DNA from: Flavobacterium notoginsengisoli
GTDB lineage: Bacteria > Bacteroidota > Bacteroidia > Flavobacteriales > Flavobacteriaceae
DNA length: 64,000 nt
Direction of reading: 5' to 3'
Assembly (NCBI RefSeq): GCF_014207905.1
Contig: NZ_JACHLB010000009.1
Span: 100,727 to 164,726 of the forward strand
The notes below the pieces were generated by a model. It was not told the origin of the DNA. It did no database searches and saw only the letters and a program-made list of their open reading frames with translations. Position 1 is the first letter of the stretch. The number at the start of each line of letters is the position of its first letter. Positions 17,225 to 25,803 of the stretch are shown here, one piece after another. A program made the translations under genes and the position numbers.

Positions 17225-17784
17225 GCTGTCTTAAAATTTTTGATACTCAAAATTCGCTTTTGTAAAATGTGTTTGGCGCGGTTTAAATTTGATTTTGATG
17301 TTCCTTCGGAGATTTTCAATAATTCGGCTATTTCTTTGTGTTTCATTTTTTCGAAAACATACAAGTTGAAAACCGTTCGATATTGATCTGGCAAATCCCG
17401 AATATATTCTAGTAGTTTTTCTTGTTCCATCGGAATAACTTCTAGTTCTTCCTCTTCGACAAAATCGGTGTCGGGATCAAATACATCTAGAAAAAAACTT
17501 TCTTTCTTCTTTTTATTTAAAGTTTCGATGAGCTTGTTAATGAAAATCCGTTTCATCCATCCTTCAAAACTTCCCTCAAATTTATATTGGCTTATTTTCT
17601 GAAAAACAATCACAAAAGCTTCCTGAAAAACGTCTTTGGCATCGTCCTCATTTTTCATATATTTCAAACATATTCCATACAAAACAGGAGAGAACAACTG
17701 ATATATTTTCAGTTGTCCCTCTCTGTCATTTTTCATGCACAGTTTGATATATTTTTCTACGTCGTCTTTCAAGAAATGGTTCAA
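17221..17784 (-). CDS. ECF-type RNA polymerase sigma factor
   Basis: The 187-residue protein has sigma region 2 at about residues 25-90 (YGICLKYMKNEDDAKDVFQE, then FEGSFEGWMKRIFINKLIE). Region 4 is at about 125-175 (QYRTVFNLYVFEKMKHKEIA, then LLKISEGTSKSNLNRAKHIL). There is no extra domain. Its last codon overlaps the start of the barrel-type anti-sigma gene (ATGA arrangement), a strong sign of a partner pair. It would direct an envelope-stress or outer-membrane regulon, which cannot be identified here. Confidence 0.93.
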   Translation of the reverse strand: MNHFLKDDVEKYIKLCMKNDREGQLKIYQLFSPVLYGICLKYMKNEDDAKDVFQEAFVIVFQKISQYKFEGSFEGWMKRIFINKLIETLNKKKKESFFLDVFDPDTDFVEEEELEVIPMEQEKLLEYIRDLPDQYRTVFNLYVFEKMKHKEIAELLKISEGTSKSNLNRAKHILQKRILSIKNFKTA

Positions 17785-17823
17785 ATTTGATTTTGCAAAA
17801 ATAGTTTATAATAGTTTACAAAA

Positions 17824-18222
17824 CTATCTTTTAAAAATAGTTCGAGCACCATCTTCATCGTTTGATACAATTGTTAGGTTTTGATTGTCAAGGTTTTCTA
17901 TGATGTAAGTTTTACCCTCGAACGAAATTAGATCGTGTTCTGACTGATCTAAAATACCAATTCCTTTTTCTACTTGATAAGCACTATTTCTAATCTCAAC
18001 ATTATTTTTATAAGTAATTACTCTTCCATTAGGAGTAAAGGCGATTTTCTTATTAAATCCAATTGTTTTAGGCGTTGCCATATACGGATTTGTATTTCCT
18101 CCAATAGATTTTTCCCAAGTCCAAGTATTTACTATTGATCCTGAAGCCACTTTAGAAGCATCTAAAGAATAACCTGTCGTAAATAGAAAGCAAACGATAA
18201 ATGATAACAAAAGTTTTTTCAT
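17824..18222 (-). CDS. Small secreted protein, lipocalin-like pattern
   Basis: The 132-residue protein has a signal peptide (LLLSFIVCFLFTTGYS). The mature part has a TWTWEKSIGG segment, KIAFTPNGRVITYKNN, and a series of short strands ending in TIVSNDEDGARTIFKR. This pattern resembles the lipocalin-like small proteins common in Bacteroidota, but the family call is weak. It lies 7 nt downstream of the lipoprotein gene at 18230-19105 on the same strand, so the two are probably co-transcribed. The sigma gene follows 39 nt later. Confidence 0.7.
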   Translation of the reverse strand: MKKLLLSFIVCFLFTTGYSLDASKVASGSIVNTWTWEKSIGGNTNPYMATPKTIGFNKKIAFTPNGRVITYKNNVEIRNSAYQVEKGIGILDQSEHDLISFEGKTYIIENLDNQNLTIVSNDEDGARTIFKR

Positions 18223-18229
18223 AATTGGA

Positions 18230-19105
18230 TTATTTTAAGCTAGTAATTTTATCTTGAATTATTTTTTTGAAAGCTTTAATAGCTGCAGTTTGATCTGCAG
18301 TATCAGCGTTATCAATATAAACTCGAGTAATAACAGCGTTTTGATTCAATTCAAAATAAACTCCACCTTGAGCAGATTCGTTTGGAGTACCGTATGTTTT
18401 AGTTTGTCCATTAAGAGCTAAAATCTCTGCTGGAACATCTTTTAGCAATAAAGTATATTCTCCTCTTTTAATAGTTGGGACATATTTATATTGGCTAAAA
18501 TCGTATTGTCCAGCCTCAACGTTTAAGAATTTTAAAGTATTGTAATCATTGATCTGGAAGAATTTTTGGCAATCTGCACCAGTACATTGATTAGAATAAC
18601 TTCCCACAATTATATTATTTGAACTTTCTTCTCTTTTAAAGAAAATAAATGGTTTTGATGTTTTTGGAATTAAAACGACATCAAATGGGTTAGTTGGTGT
18701 TTGTGAAACATTTTCATTAGCTCCAGGCGCTTTTTCGTAATAATTTACAACAACTTGGCAAGCATCTTCTACAATCGATGTAATTTTTATAGAGTAACCC
18801 GTTGTAGGTTTTGGTCCAGCAAAAACTCCCACTAAATAATTTTTTGTAAAATCAATATTGGGATCGCTTGAAACATTACAGCTATTTGCATGTTTTGAGA
18901 ATAAATCATCCATTTTTGTCTGACTACCAACTACAGTTACTGCAGCTGTAGTAGGAGGAGTTTTTACACTATAGTTACATAATAAAGGGAATCCTGTAAA
19001 TTCTACAAGTGTACTAGCACCGCAATCTGCATATTTAGTATCGTCTCCTAATGAGCAAGCACTAATTCCGAAGGCTACAAACAAGCCAAGCATTAATTTT
19101 TTCAT
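18230..19105 (-). CDS. Lipoprotein of unknown function
   Basis: The 291-residue protein has a lipoprotein signal ending GISAC (Cys17). The centre (VGSQTKMDDLFSKHANSC, then FTKNYLVGVFAGPKPTTGYS and VVNYYEKAPG) resembles the PrcB-like C-terminal module, in which GxxPTxGY is a common motif. The remainder is unfamiliar. It heads a pair with the small secreted gene immediately downstream. A role in the envelope is likely from its location only. Confidence 0.75.
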   Translation of the reverse strand: MKKLMLGLFVAFGISACSLGDDTKYADCGASTLVEFTGFPLLCNYSVKTPPTTAAVTVVGSQTKMDDLFSKHANSCNVSSDPNIDFTKNYLVGVFAGPKPTTGYSIKITSIVEDACQVVVNYYEKAPGANENVSQTPTNPFDVVLIPKTSKPFIFFKREESSNNIIVGSYSNQCTGADCQKFFQINDYNTLKFLNVEAGQYDFSQYKYVPTIKRGEYTLLLKDVPAEILALNGQTKTYGTPNESAQGGVYFELNQNAVITRVYIDNADTADQTAAIKAFKKIIQDKITSLK

Positions 19106-19291
19106 GAATATTTTGTAATAGGTTATATCTTGTAGATAAGGGTTTTAAAAAAAGGTTGCGTTGAGGTGTAAATTTTTTTTTAAAAATAAAATGTTGGTTT
19201 AGTTTGGATTAATTCTGAATTCGTGAAATTTTTATTTTTAAAACTAAGTACTACGTATTATTGCGTACTTTTACGTAAAATAAACTTAGTT

Positions 19292-20665
19292 ATGTTGGAT
19301 TATCTACCGTTTTTGTTGGGTTTTATAGTAGCGTTATTTATTGGGATATACGTAGGAAAATTGCTTTCTGCGTCTAAAAACCATGCAGAAAAAGCCATTT
19401 CTGAAGAAAGATTACAGGCAATAAATAGTCAGTTGCAAATGCAGAAAGAGCAATTTGAAAGTGAAAAAAATAATTTTCAGAAACAATTGCAATTGAATAA
19501 TGCAGAGAAAGAAAACATTCGAACAGAAAAAGACAGTTTAGCAATTCAGCTTTCTAAAAAAGAAGTTGATTTTGAAAATTTATGGGAAAGACATAAAGAA
19601 CAAAAAAACGAAATCAATGAGCTTCAGGAAAAATTTACCAAAGAATTTGAAAATCTAGCCAATAAAATTCTCGAAGAAAAATCGGCAAAGTTTACCGAAC
19701 AAAACAGCGAGAACATGAAAAATATTCTGCTGCCACTTCAGGATAAAATTCACATTTTTGAGCAAAAAGTAGATCAGACTCACAAAGAAAGTATTGATTA
19801 TCATGCGGCCCTTCGTCAGCAGATTATTGGTTTGAGTGAAATGAACGCGCAAATGAGCAAAGAAACCTTAAACCTAACAAAAGCACTAAAAGGCGATTCT
19901 AAAATGCAAGGAAATTGGGGCGAATTGGTTCTAGAACGTGTTCTTGAAAAATCTGGTCTTGAAAAAGGAAGAGAATACGAGGTACAGCAAAGTTTTACCA
20001 ATGCCGAAGGAAATCGTGTTTTTCCAGACGTTGTAATAAATCTTCCAGACGGAAAGAAAATGATTGTCGATTCTAAAGTTTCGCTTGTGGCATATGAAAA
20101 ATGGGTAAATGAAGAATCTGATTTGTTGAAAATAGAATTACTAAAAGAACATGTAATTTCTATAAAAAGACACGTAGAACAGCTAGGAAACAAAAATTAT
20201 CACGATTTATATCAAATCGAAAGTCCAGATTTTGTTCTGCTTTTTATTCCGATGGAACCCGCATTTGCCATTGCTTTAAATGAAGATCCGACTTTATATG
20301 CCAAAGCTTTTGATCGAAATATTGTAATTGTAACGCCAAGTACACTTTTGGCTACTTTACGAACGATTGACAGCATGTGGACGAATCAAAAACAGCAGGA
20401 AAATGCCTTCGAGATTGCAAGACAAGCCGGCGCATTATATGATAAGTTTGAAGGTTTTGTTTCTGATTTAGTTCGAATTGGAAATAAAATTAAAGATACC
20501 AAAACAGAATACGAAAGCGCTATGAATAAATTAGTCGACGGAAAAGGAAACCTAATCTCAAGCGTAGAAAGATTAAAAAAAATGGGAGCGAAGGCTAAGA
20601 AATCGCTTCCAGAAAATATTATTGCAAGAGCTATAAATTCAGATGAAAATGAATTATTGAATTAG
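19292..20665 (+). CDS. rmuC: DNA recombination protein RmuC
   Basis: Predicted nuclease-fold protein that limits inversions and rearrangements at short repeats in E. coli. The chosen ATG gives MLDYLPFLLGFIVALFIGIY, a single membrane anchor, then a long coiled coil rich in Gln, Glu and Lys (about residues 30-170). The RmuC core has GNWGELVLERVLEKSGLEKG, the VNLP/VDSKVSLVAYE type segment and FIPMEPAFAIAL. The ORF extends upstream to 19223, but those 23 residues precede the membrane anchor and are not family-like. It stands alone. Iterated AGAAGAAAGAGTAT words follow in the downstream gap. Confidence 0.93.
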   Translation: MLDYLPFLLGFIVALFIGIYVGKLLSASKNHAEKAISEERLQAINSQLQMQKEQFESEKNNFQKQLQLNNAEKENIRTEKDSLAIQLSKKEVDFENLWERHKEQKNEINELQEKFTKEFENLANKILEEKSAKFTEQNSENMKNILLPLQDKIHIFEQKVDQTHKESIDYHAALRQQIIGLSEMNAQMSKETLNLTKALKGDSKMQGNWGELVLERVLEKSGLEKGREYEVQQSFTNAEGNRVFPDVVINLPDGKKMIVDSKVSLVAYEKWVNEESDLLKIELLKEHVISIKRHVEQLGNKNYHDLYQIESPDFVLLFIPMEPAFAIALNEDPTLYAKAFDRNIVIVTPSTLLATLRTIDSMWTNQKQQENAFEIARQAGALYDKFEGFVSDLVRIGNKIKDTKTEYESAMNKLVDGKGNLISSVERLKKMGAKAKKSLPENIIARAINSDENELLN

Positions 20666-20672
20666 ATTAAAA

Positions 20673-20720
20673 GAAGAAAGAGTATAGAAGAAAGAGTATA
20701 GAAGAAAGAACATAGAAAAA
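20673..20720. repeat. Tandem AGAAGAAAGAGTAT word repeat
   Basis: About three copies of a 15-nt purine-rich word (GAAGAAAGAGTATAG) lie directly after rmuC. It is intergenic, with no reading frame of interest. It is another example of the iterated-word intergenic style found across the window. Confidence 0.8.
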
Positions 20721-20773
20721 GACCGAAAAGAATACAGAATACAACTAATCAAAAAAATACCAAAAACAAAAAC

Positions 20774-21322
20774 ATGAGTACAGATTTTAAACCCGTTTCT
20801 TCGTCAAAAGTTAGCATATCAGAATTAATGCTTCCGTCGCATACCAACTTTAGTGGTAAAATTCACGGAGGATATATTTTGCAATTATTAGATCAAATCG
20901 CTTTTGCTTCGGCATCTAAATTTAGTGGTAATTATTGCGTTACGGCTTCAGTAGATACTGTAAACTTTTTAAAACCAATTGAAGTTGGAGAATTAGTAAC
21001 AATGAAAGCTTCTGTAAATTATGTTGGGAGAAGTTCTATGGTTGTCGGAATTCGCGTTGAAGCAGAAAATATTCAAACTGGCGTAATTAAACATTGTAAT
21101 TCGTCATATTTTACAATGGTTGCTAAAGACAAAGAAGGAAAAAGTGTTCAGGTTCCTGGATTAATTTTGTCTAATCTGCAAGAAGTTCGCCGTTTTAGAA
21201 AAGCAATCAAACATATCGAAGTTCGAAAAGAAGTAGAAGAACATGAAAAATTGGCTAGCATTAATTCGATAGAAGATTTAGCGAGTTTAGAAAAATATAA
21301 TGTTCTTTTAGAAATAAGCTAA
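20774..21322 (+). CDS. Acyl-CoA thioesterase (hotdog fold)
   Basis: The 182-residue hotdog protein is probably a cytosolic acyl-CoA hydrolase. The early block LPSHTNFSGKIHGGYILQLLD contains the conserved GKIHGG helix start and the catalytic Asp region. It is followed by VTASVDTVNFLKPIEVGELV and NYVGRSSMVVGIRVEAEN, both standard in the YciA/BACH group. About 40 residues at the C-terminus are charged and helical. Chain-length preference cannot be told. A VOC-family gene follows 41 nt later on the same strand. Confidence 0.9.
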   Translation: MSTDFKPVSSSKVSISELMLPSHTNFSGKIHGGYILQLLDQIAFASASKFSGNYCVTASVDTVNFLKPIEVGELVTMKASVNYVGRSSMVVGIRVEAENIQTGVIKHCNSSYFTMVAKDKEGKSVQVPGLILSNLQEVRRFRKAIKHIEVRKEVEEHEKLASINSIEDLASLEKYNVLLEIS

Positions 21323-21363
21323 TTTTCTTATATTTATGTATTACACATTAAATACTAGAAATT

Positions 21364-21759
21364 ATGATAAAGTTTGGATATACCATTTTATACGTTGAAA
21401 ATGTCGAAGAGTCGATTTCGTTTTATGAAAACGCATTCGATTTTTCGAGAAAATTTGTTTCGCCCGATAACGATTATGGCGAATTAATAACGGGTGAAAC
21501 GACACTTTCATTTGCTTCTAAAAAATTAGCAGAAAGCAATTTAAAAGATGGTTTTATAGAAAGTAGTTTAGAAGACAAACCTTTTGCAATCGAAATCGGA
21601 TTTATAACAGAAAACGTACCTGAAGTTTTGCAGAAAGCAACTTCTTTTGGAGCAGTTATTGTTTCTGAGCCTGTAGAAAAACCGTGGGGACAAATTGTTG
21701 CATACGTAAGGGATTTAAATGGCTTTTTAATTGAAATTTGTACAGAGGTAAAAAGCTAA
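21364..21759 (+). CDS. VOC-family (glyoxalase/bleomycin-resistance fold) protein
   Basis: The 131-residue protein has the paired beta-alpha-beta-beta-beta modules of the vicinal oxygen chelate superfamily. It opens FGYTILYVENVEESISFYE, with EKPWGQIVAYVRDLNGFLIEI at the C-terminus including the metal-ligand Glu position. The substrate is unknown, and members act as glyoxalases, dioxygenases or binding proteins. It is probably co-transcribed with the thioesterase, with a terminator hairpin at 21851. Confidence 0.88.
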   Translation: MIKFGYTILYVENVEESISFYENAFDFSRKFVSPDNDYGELITGETTLSFASKKLAESNLKDGFIESSLEDKPFAIEIGFITENVPEVLQKATSFGAVIVSEPVEKPWGQIVAYVRDLNGFLIEICTEVKS

Positions 21760-21850
21760 TTTTCGAAAGAGTTTTACATTTCACAATCCTCATTTTACAA
21801 CACAAAAATATTCACAAATATTTAGCAGTACTAATAAAACTTTACAAGTA

Positions 21851-21896
21851 AAAATTCCGTAACTTTAAGTATAACAATTGGGTTACGGAATTTTTT
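21851..21896 (+). terminator. Rho-independent terminator after the VOC gene
   Basis: AAATTCCGTAAC and GTTACGGAATTT form a 12-bp stem around an A/T-rich loop, followed by T residues. Confidence 0.85.
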
Positions 21897-21968
21897 CACT
21901 GAGTACTGCCGTTCTATATTATTCACTAAAATAAATAGAATGACATAATTGTTTAACTGTAGACGATT

Positions 21969-22535
21969 ATGAAAACAACTACCTTATTATTTTTATTTTT
22001 TACCGCTATTTCTGTCCTTGCCCAAGACAAATTTTTTACCAATTCAGGAACTGTAAATTTTGAAGCTTCTGTTCCTTTGTTTGAAGAAGTAAAAGCTGTA
22101 AACAGACAGGTTTCTATTCTTTTGGAACCTAAATCCAGTACTTTTATCTGTACTGTTGCCATCAAAGATTTTCGTTTTAAACTCGATTTAATGCAAGAGC
22201 ATTTTAACGAAAATTATATGGAAAGTGATCGTTATCCTAAAGCCGTATTTAAAGGAAAAATACAAAAGTTCGATTTGAAAGATATTGATGAAATCGAAAA
22301 GAAGTATGAAATTAAAGGAAAACTTTATTTACGAGGGAAGGCAAAAGAAATCGTAGTAAACGCTTTTATCAAAAAAGTAGATAACGGAATTCAGATTATT
22401 TCAGATTTTCCAATCTTAGTTTCAGATTTTAACATCAAAATTCCTGGAGCAATCGCTTCTAAAATTTCACAAACGGCAAATACAGAACTGACGGGCATTA
22501 TTCGCACAGAAGAAATGCTGCTGACGTTGAAATAA
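21969..22535 (+). CDS. YceI-family periplasmic protein
   Basis: The 188-residue protein has a signal peptide ending VLAQD. The mature part shows the YceI lipocalin-like barrel: SGTVNFEASVPLFEEVKAVN, FICTVAIKDFRFKLDLMQEH, NYMESDRYPKAVFKG, then the GKLYLRGKAKEIVV strand. YceI proteins bind isoprenoid-type lipids in the periplasm. The ligand here is unknown, though the carotenoid genes are only a few kb away. It converges with the TIGR01777 gene, with 3 nt between the stop codons. Confidence 0.9.
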   Translation: MKTTTLLFLFFTAISVLAQDKFFTNSGTVNFEASVPLFEEVKAVNRQVSILLEPKSSTFICTVAIKDFRFKLDLMQEHFNENYMESDRYPKAVFKGKIQKFDLKDIDEIEKKYEIKGKLYLRGKAKEIVVNAFIKKVDNGIQIISDFPILVSDFNIKIPGAIASKISQTANTELTGIIRTEEMLLTLK

Positions 22536-22538
22536 AAC

Positions 22539-23450
22539 CTACTTCAGGCAATTTATTAAAGTTTTTTCGAGATCGTTACAGTAAAATTCAAAACCCGTTT
22601 TCTGAATTTTTTCTGAGGAAACTCGTTGTCCAGTCAGAATGACAATGCTCATTTCTCCCAAAAGTATTTTTAAAACAAAAGGAGGAACTTTAGGAAGCCA
22701 AATGGTATATCCGTAGATTTTGGCTATTATTTTAGAAAGTCTTGAATTTGTAGTATTGTCGGTAATACATGCATTATAAGGGCCTTCAAGTCTTGTGTCT
22801 TGGAGGCTTTTTAAATAAATCTGGCATAAATCTTCGACATGAATCCAAGGTAAATATTGCTTTCCAGAACCTAGAATGGCGCCAAAACCAGATTTAAAGG
22901 ATGGAGTCATTTTTTTCAAGAAACCTTCGTCTTTTCCTAAAACGATGCCCGTTCTTATTTTGACAGTTCGAATATTTAAAGAGCCAATTTTATCTGCAGC
23001 ACTTTCCCATTTTTGGCAAACGGTTCCTAAAAAATCATTTGCTGGAGGCGTTTCTTCTTTGCATATTTTATGGCTGGTAAAAGCTCCGTAAATTCCAACT
23101 GCCGATGCTGAAACAAAAGCTTCGAGTTTTTTATTGTGTTTTTCTAAAACAGAAAAAATCAAATCGACTGGTTTTGTGCGACTTTCTAAAATGGCTTTTT
23201 TTCTTTTATTCGTCCATCTTTTTTCTACAATTCCTTCGCCAGCAAGATGAATTATATAATCGGCATTTAAAACGGCATTTTCGTCAATATAATTCTTCTT
23301 TAAATCCCATTTGTAAAAAGTTACTCTTGCAGTATCTTCTTTATCGGAACGACTCAAAACGGATACAGAAAATCCAGCTTCAATTAAAACATCTGTTAGA
23401 TGTTTCCCGATGAAGCCACTTCCTCCAGTTAATAGAACGTTTTGAAACAT
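22539..23450 (-). CDS. TIGR01777-family epimerase-like oxidoreductase
   Basis: Extended SDR-type protein of 303 residues. The N-terminal dinucleotide motif is LLTGGSGFIGKHLTDVL and the family block DYIIHLAGEGIVEKRWT is at about residue 65. Then come SRTKPVDLIF, SASAVGIYG and the PWIHVEDL segment. This is the YfcH/TIGR01777 group, whose substrate is unknown. It is divergent from the TetR gene, and the 98-nt spacer contains overlapping promoter boxes for both. Confidence 0.92.
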   Translation of the reverse strand: MFQNVLLTGGSGFIGKHLTDVLIEAGFSVSVLSRSDKEDTARVTFYKWDLKKNYIDENAVLNADYIIHLAGEGIVEKRWTNKRKKAILESRTKPVDLIFSVLEKHNKKLEAFVSASAVGIYGAFTSHKICKEETPPANDFLGTVCQKWESAADKIGSLNIRTVKIRTGIVLGKDEGFLKKMTPSFKSGFGAILGSGKQYLPWIHVEDLCQIYLKSLQDTRLEGPYNACITDNTTNSRLSKIIAKIYGYTIWLPKVPPFVLKILLGEMSIVILTGQRVSSEKIQKTGFEFYCNDLEKTLINCLK

Positions 23451-23495
23451 AATAGTTTATAATATATTTAACAGTGTATTGCGTTTGGTTATGAG

Positions 23496-23524
23496 TAAAG
23501 GTAGTTAAACAATGTTTACCTTTA
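23496..23524. promoter_or_regulatory. Palindrome of overlapping divergent promoters, candidate TetR operator
   Basis: TAAAGGTA (23496-23503) and TACCTTTA (23517-23524) are inverted copies, with an inner AAACA-a-TGTTT symmetry. Read outward, each arm is a near-consensus -7 box (TACCTTTA), one for the TetR gene at 23549 and one for the TIGR01777 gene at 23450. A repressor bound here would block both promoters. Confidence 0.5.
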
Positions 23525-23548
23525 TACCAAATTCTAAATTTTAATAAG

Positions 23549-24208
23549 ATGACGACTAAAAAGAAGGTAATTACCAAAGATGATATCGTTTCAAAATATA
23601 TGGATGAGGTTTTAGAAAAAGGTCAAAAACCAAAATCGGTTTATCATTTTGCCAAAGAAAATGATTTTACCGAAGCTGAGTTTTATGCTTTTTTTGGAAC
23701 ATTAGAAGGTTTAGAAAAAGAAATATTTCGATTGTTTTTTGAAAACACTGTAAATCTTCTTCACAAAAATGAAGAGTATCAGCAATATGACATGAAAAAC
23801 AAAATGCTGAGCTTCTATTTTACTTTCTTCGAAATTCTGACTGCCAATAGAAGTTATGTACTTCAAACACTTAAAATTGATAGAAATCCATTAAAAAACT
23901 TAGTGCAGTTAACTACACTTCGAAATAGTTTCAAAGAATATGTTGCTGAAATCTTAACTGATGATTATAGACTGGAACAAGAGAGATTTCAGAAATTTCA
24001 GGAAAAAGCCATTCAAGAATCTTCTTGGTTACAATTAATGTTAACGATTAAATTCTGGATGGAAGATGAATCTGCTGCTTTTGAAAAAACAGACATTTTT
24101 ATCGAGAAATCGGTAAATGCTTCATTTGAATTGATGAATGTGGCGCCAATGAATCATCTGATAGATTTTGGAAAATTTTTGTTTAAAGAAAAAGTACACA
24201 GCAGATAA
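23549..24208 (+). CDS. TetR-family transcriptional regulator
   Basis: The 219-residue protein has an N-terminal helix-turn-helix of the TetR type (residues about 10-60: ITKDDIVSKYMDEVLEKG, then KENDFTEAEFYAFFGTLEGL). The long helical C-terminal domain is of the type found in Bacteroidota next to ABC1/AarF kinases. The stop overlaps the ATG of the AarF gene (TAATG), so the two are translated from one message. The ligand is unknown. Confidence 0.85.
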   Translation: MTTKKKVITKDDIVSKYMDEVLEKGQKPKSVYHFAKENDFTEAEFYAFFGTLEGLEKEIFRLFFENTVNLLHKNEEYQQYDMKNKMLSFYFTFFEILTANRSYVLQTLKIDRNPLKNLVQLTTLRNSFKEYVAEILTDDYRLEQERFQKFQEKAIQESSWLQLMLTIKFWMEDESAAFEKTDIFIEKSVNASFELMNVAPMNHLIDFGKFLFKEKVHSR

Positions 24209-25512
24209 TGAAAACGATCGATTATATTCCGACCTCAAAAATTGAAAGAGCTGGAAAATTGGTTCAAACAGGTGCTAAAATCGGAGTAAATTATGTGAAG
24301 CATTATGCCGAAAAAATAGTTAATCCAGATTTGAGCCGCGATAAATTGAACGAAAATAATGCTGAAGATATTTATGATGGATTGAAAAGCTTAAAAGGAA
24401 GTGCTCTGAAAGTAGCGCAGATGTTAAGTATGGACAAGAATTTTCTTCCGCAAGCTTATGTAGAGAAATTTTCACTTTCGCAGTTTTCTGTTCCGCCACT
24501 TTCTGCTCCTTTAGTTTTAAAAACTTTCAAAAGCAATTTTGGTAAAACGCCTTATGAAATTTTTGATGAATTCAATCCGAATTCGGTAAATGCGGCAAGT
24601 ATTGGTCAAGTGCATTTGGCAAAGAAAAATGACAAAAAACTGGCAGTTAAGATTCAATATCCTGGTGTTGCCAACAGTATTTCTTCAGATTTGGCTTTGG
24701 TGAAACCAATTGCTATTCGAATGTTTAATTTGCAAGGAAAGGATTCTGATAAATATTTTAAAGAAGTTGAAGATAAACTGATAGAAGAGACAAACTATTT
24801 GTTAGAGTTGAAACAAAGTCAGGAAGTCGTTGACGCTTGCAGTAAAATTGAGAATATCACTTTTCCGAATTATTATCCTGAGTTTTCATCCGAAAAAATT
24901 ATTACAATGGATTGGATGACAGGAATTCATCTTTCTGAATTCACAGCCAAAAATACAGATCAAGAAATAGGAGATAAGTTAGGTCAGGCGCTTTGGGATT
25001 TTTATATGTACCAGATTCATGTTTTGCGAAAAGTACACGCCGATCCGCATCCAGGGAATTTTTTGGTTGATGATCAAAACCAGTTAATTGCGTTAGATTT
25101 CGGTTGTATGAAGCAAATTCCAGAAGAATTTTATACGCCGTATTTCGAATTAATTAATAAAAATGTAATTACTGACGCAAAGCTTTTCAATGATAAATTA
25201 TTCGAATTAGAAATTCTTAGACTAGACGACACGCCTGCTGAAATTGAATATTTTACTGAAATGTTTCATGAATTATTATCGCTTTTTACGAAACCTTTCC
25301 AAAACGAAACTTTCGATTTTGCCGATGAAGAATTTTTCAACGCAATTGCAGAATTAGGAAAACGTTTCTCAGCCGATACCAATTTGAAAAAAATGAATGG
25401 AAATCGTGGTTCTAAACACTTCATCTACATGAACCGTACTTTCTTCGGACTTTATAATTTAATGTTCGATTTGAAAGCGAAAATTGTGGTTGAGAATTAT
25501 TTGAAGTATTAG
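24208..25512 (+). CDS. ABC1/AarF/UbiB-family atypical kinase
   Basis: The 434-residue protein has the UbiB-type kinase-like fold: a KVAQMLSMD segment in place of KxGQ, VNAASIGQVHLAKK (Ala-rich loop), AVKIQYPG with the ATP-contact Lys, HADPHPGNFLV as catalytic loop and ALDFGCMKQI as the metal-binding DFG. Relatives support ubiquinone or menaquinone synthesis or act as lipid-related ATPases. Since Flavobacterium uses menaquinone, a role in quinone or isoprenoid metabolism is plausible but inferred. It is coupled to the TetR gene upstream. Confidence 0.9.
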   Translation: MKTIDYIPTSKIERAGKLVQTGAKIGVNYVKHYAEKIVNPDLSRDKLNENNAEDIYDGLKSLKGSALKVAQMLSMDKNFLPQAYVEKFSLSQFSVPPLSAPLVLKTFKSNFGKTPYEIFDEFNPNSVNAASIGQVHLAKKNDKKLAVKIQYPGVANSISSDLALVKPIAIRMFNLQGKDSDKYFKEVEDKLIEETNYLLELKQSQEVVDACSKIENITFPNYYPEFSSEKIITMDWMTGIHLSEFTAKNTDQEIGDKLGQALWDFYMYQIHVLRKVHADPHPGNFLVDDQNQLIALDFGCMKQIPEEFYTPYFELINKNVITDAKLFNDKLFELEILRLDDTPAEIEYFTEMFHELLSLFTKPFQNETFDFADEEFFNAIAELGKRFSADTNLKKMNGNRGSKHFIYMNRTFFGLYNLMFDLKAKIVVENYLKY

Positions 25513-25530
25513 AAGTTTTTTTGTTTCTGG

Positions 25531-25561
25531 TTTAAAGTTTCAAGTTTCAAGTTTCAAGTTG
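25531..25561. repeat. GTTTCAA iterated repeat
   Basis: Three to four tandem copies of TTTCAAG follow the AarF gene. The reverse-complement type word (TGAAACC) is iterated at 25757-25797, so this block and that one together flank the palindrome at 25626-25715. Confidence 0.8.
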
Positions 25562-25625
25562 GCTCAACTTTATGTATAGAACTTTGTCAAAGTTTAAAAC
25601 TTTGACAAAGTTTTTTTGTTTAAGC

Positions 25626-25715
25626 TGTCATCCTGAGCGAAGTCGAAGGACCGCAAGTAGCTCTACAAAGATTGTCGATTCGGATTGCGATCCTTCGACT
25701 TCGCTCAGGATGACA
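25626..25715. repeat. 90-bp palindromic intergenic element (subtype B)
   Basis: Perfect 25-nt arms 25626-25650 and 25691-25715, beginning TGTCATCCTGAGCGAAGTCG, flank a centre with CCGCAAGTAGCTCTACAAAG. The same arms and a variant centre recur at 28305-28406. It lies between the AarF gene and the photolyase gene (convergent), where it could act as a bidirectional terminator or RNA-stability hairpin. Confidence 0.92.
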
Positions 25716-25756
25716 AGTTTGCGTATAAATCTGCGTAAAAAAAACCGTCCAGTAAA

Positions 25757-25797
25757 AACCTGAAACCTGAAACCTGAAACCTGAAACCTGAAACAAA
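25757..25797. repeat. CTGAAAC tandem repeat
   Basis: Five to six exact tandem copies of the 7-nt unit CCTGAAA lie directly before the end of the photolyase gene. The complementary-type word is at 25531-25561, so a long hairpin enclosing the palindrome is possible. Confidence 0.85.
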
Positions 25798-25803
25798 ATA
25801 ACT

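Noticed and set aside
19223..19291. Longer N-terminus for RmuC
   Set aside because: The added residues precede the membrane anchor and are not typical. The ATG at 19292 gives the family start.
25757..25797. CRISPR-like array
   Set aside because: The 7-nt unit repeats head to tail with no spacers, and no cas gene is near.
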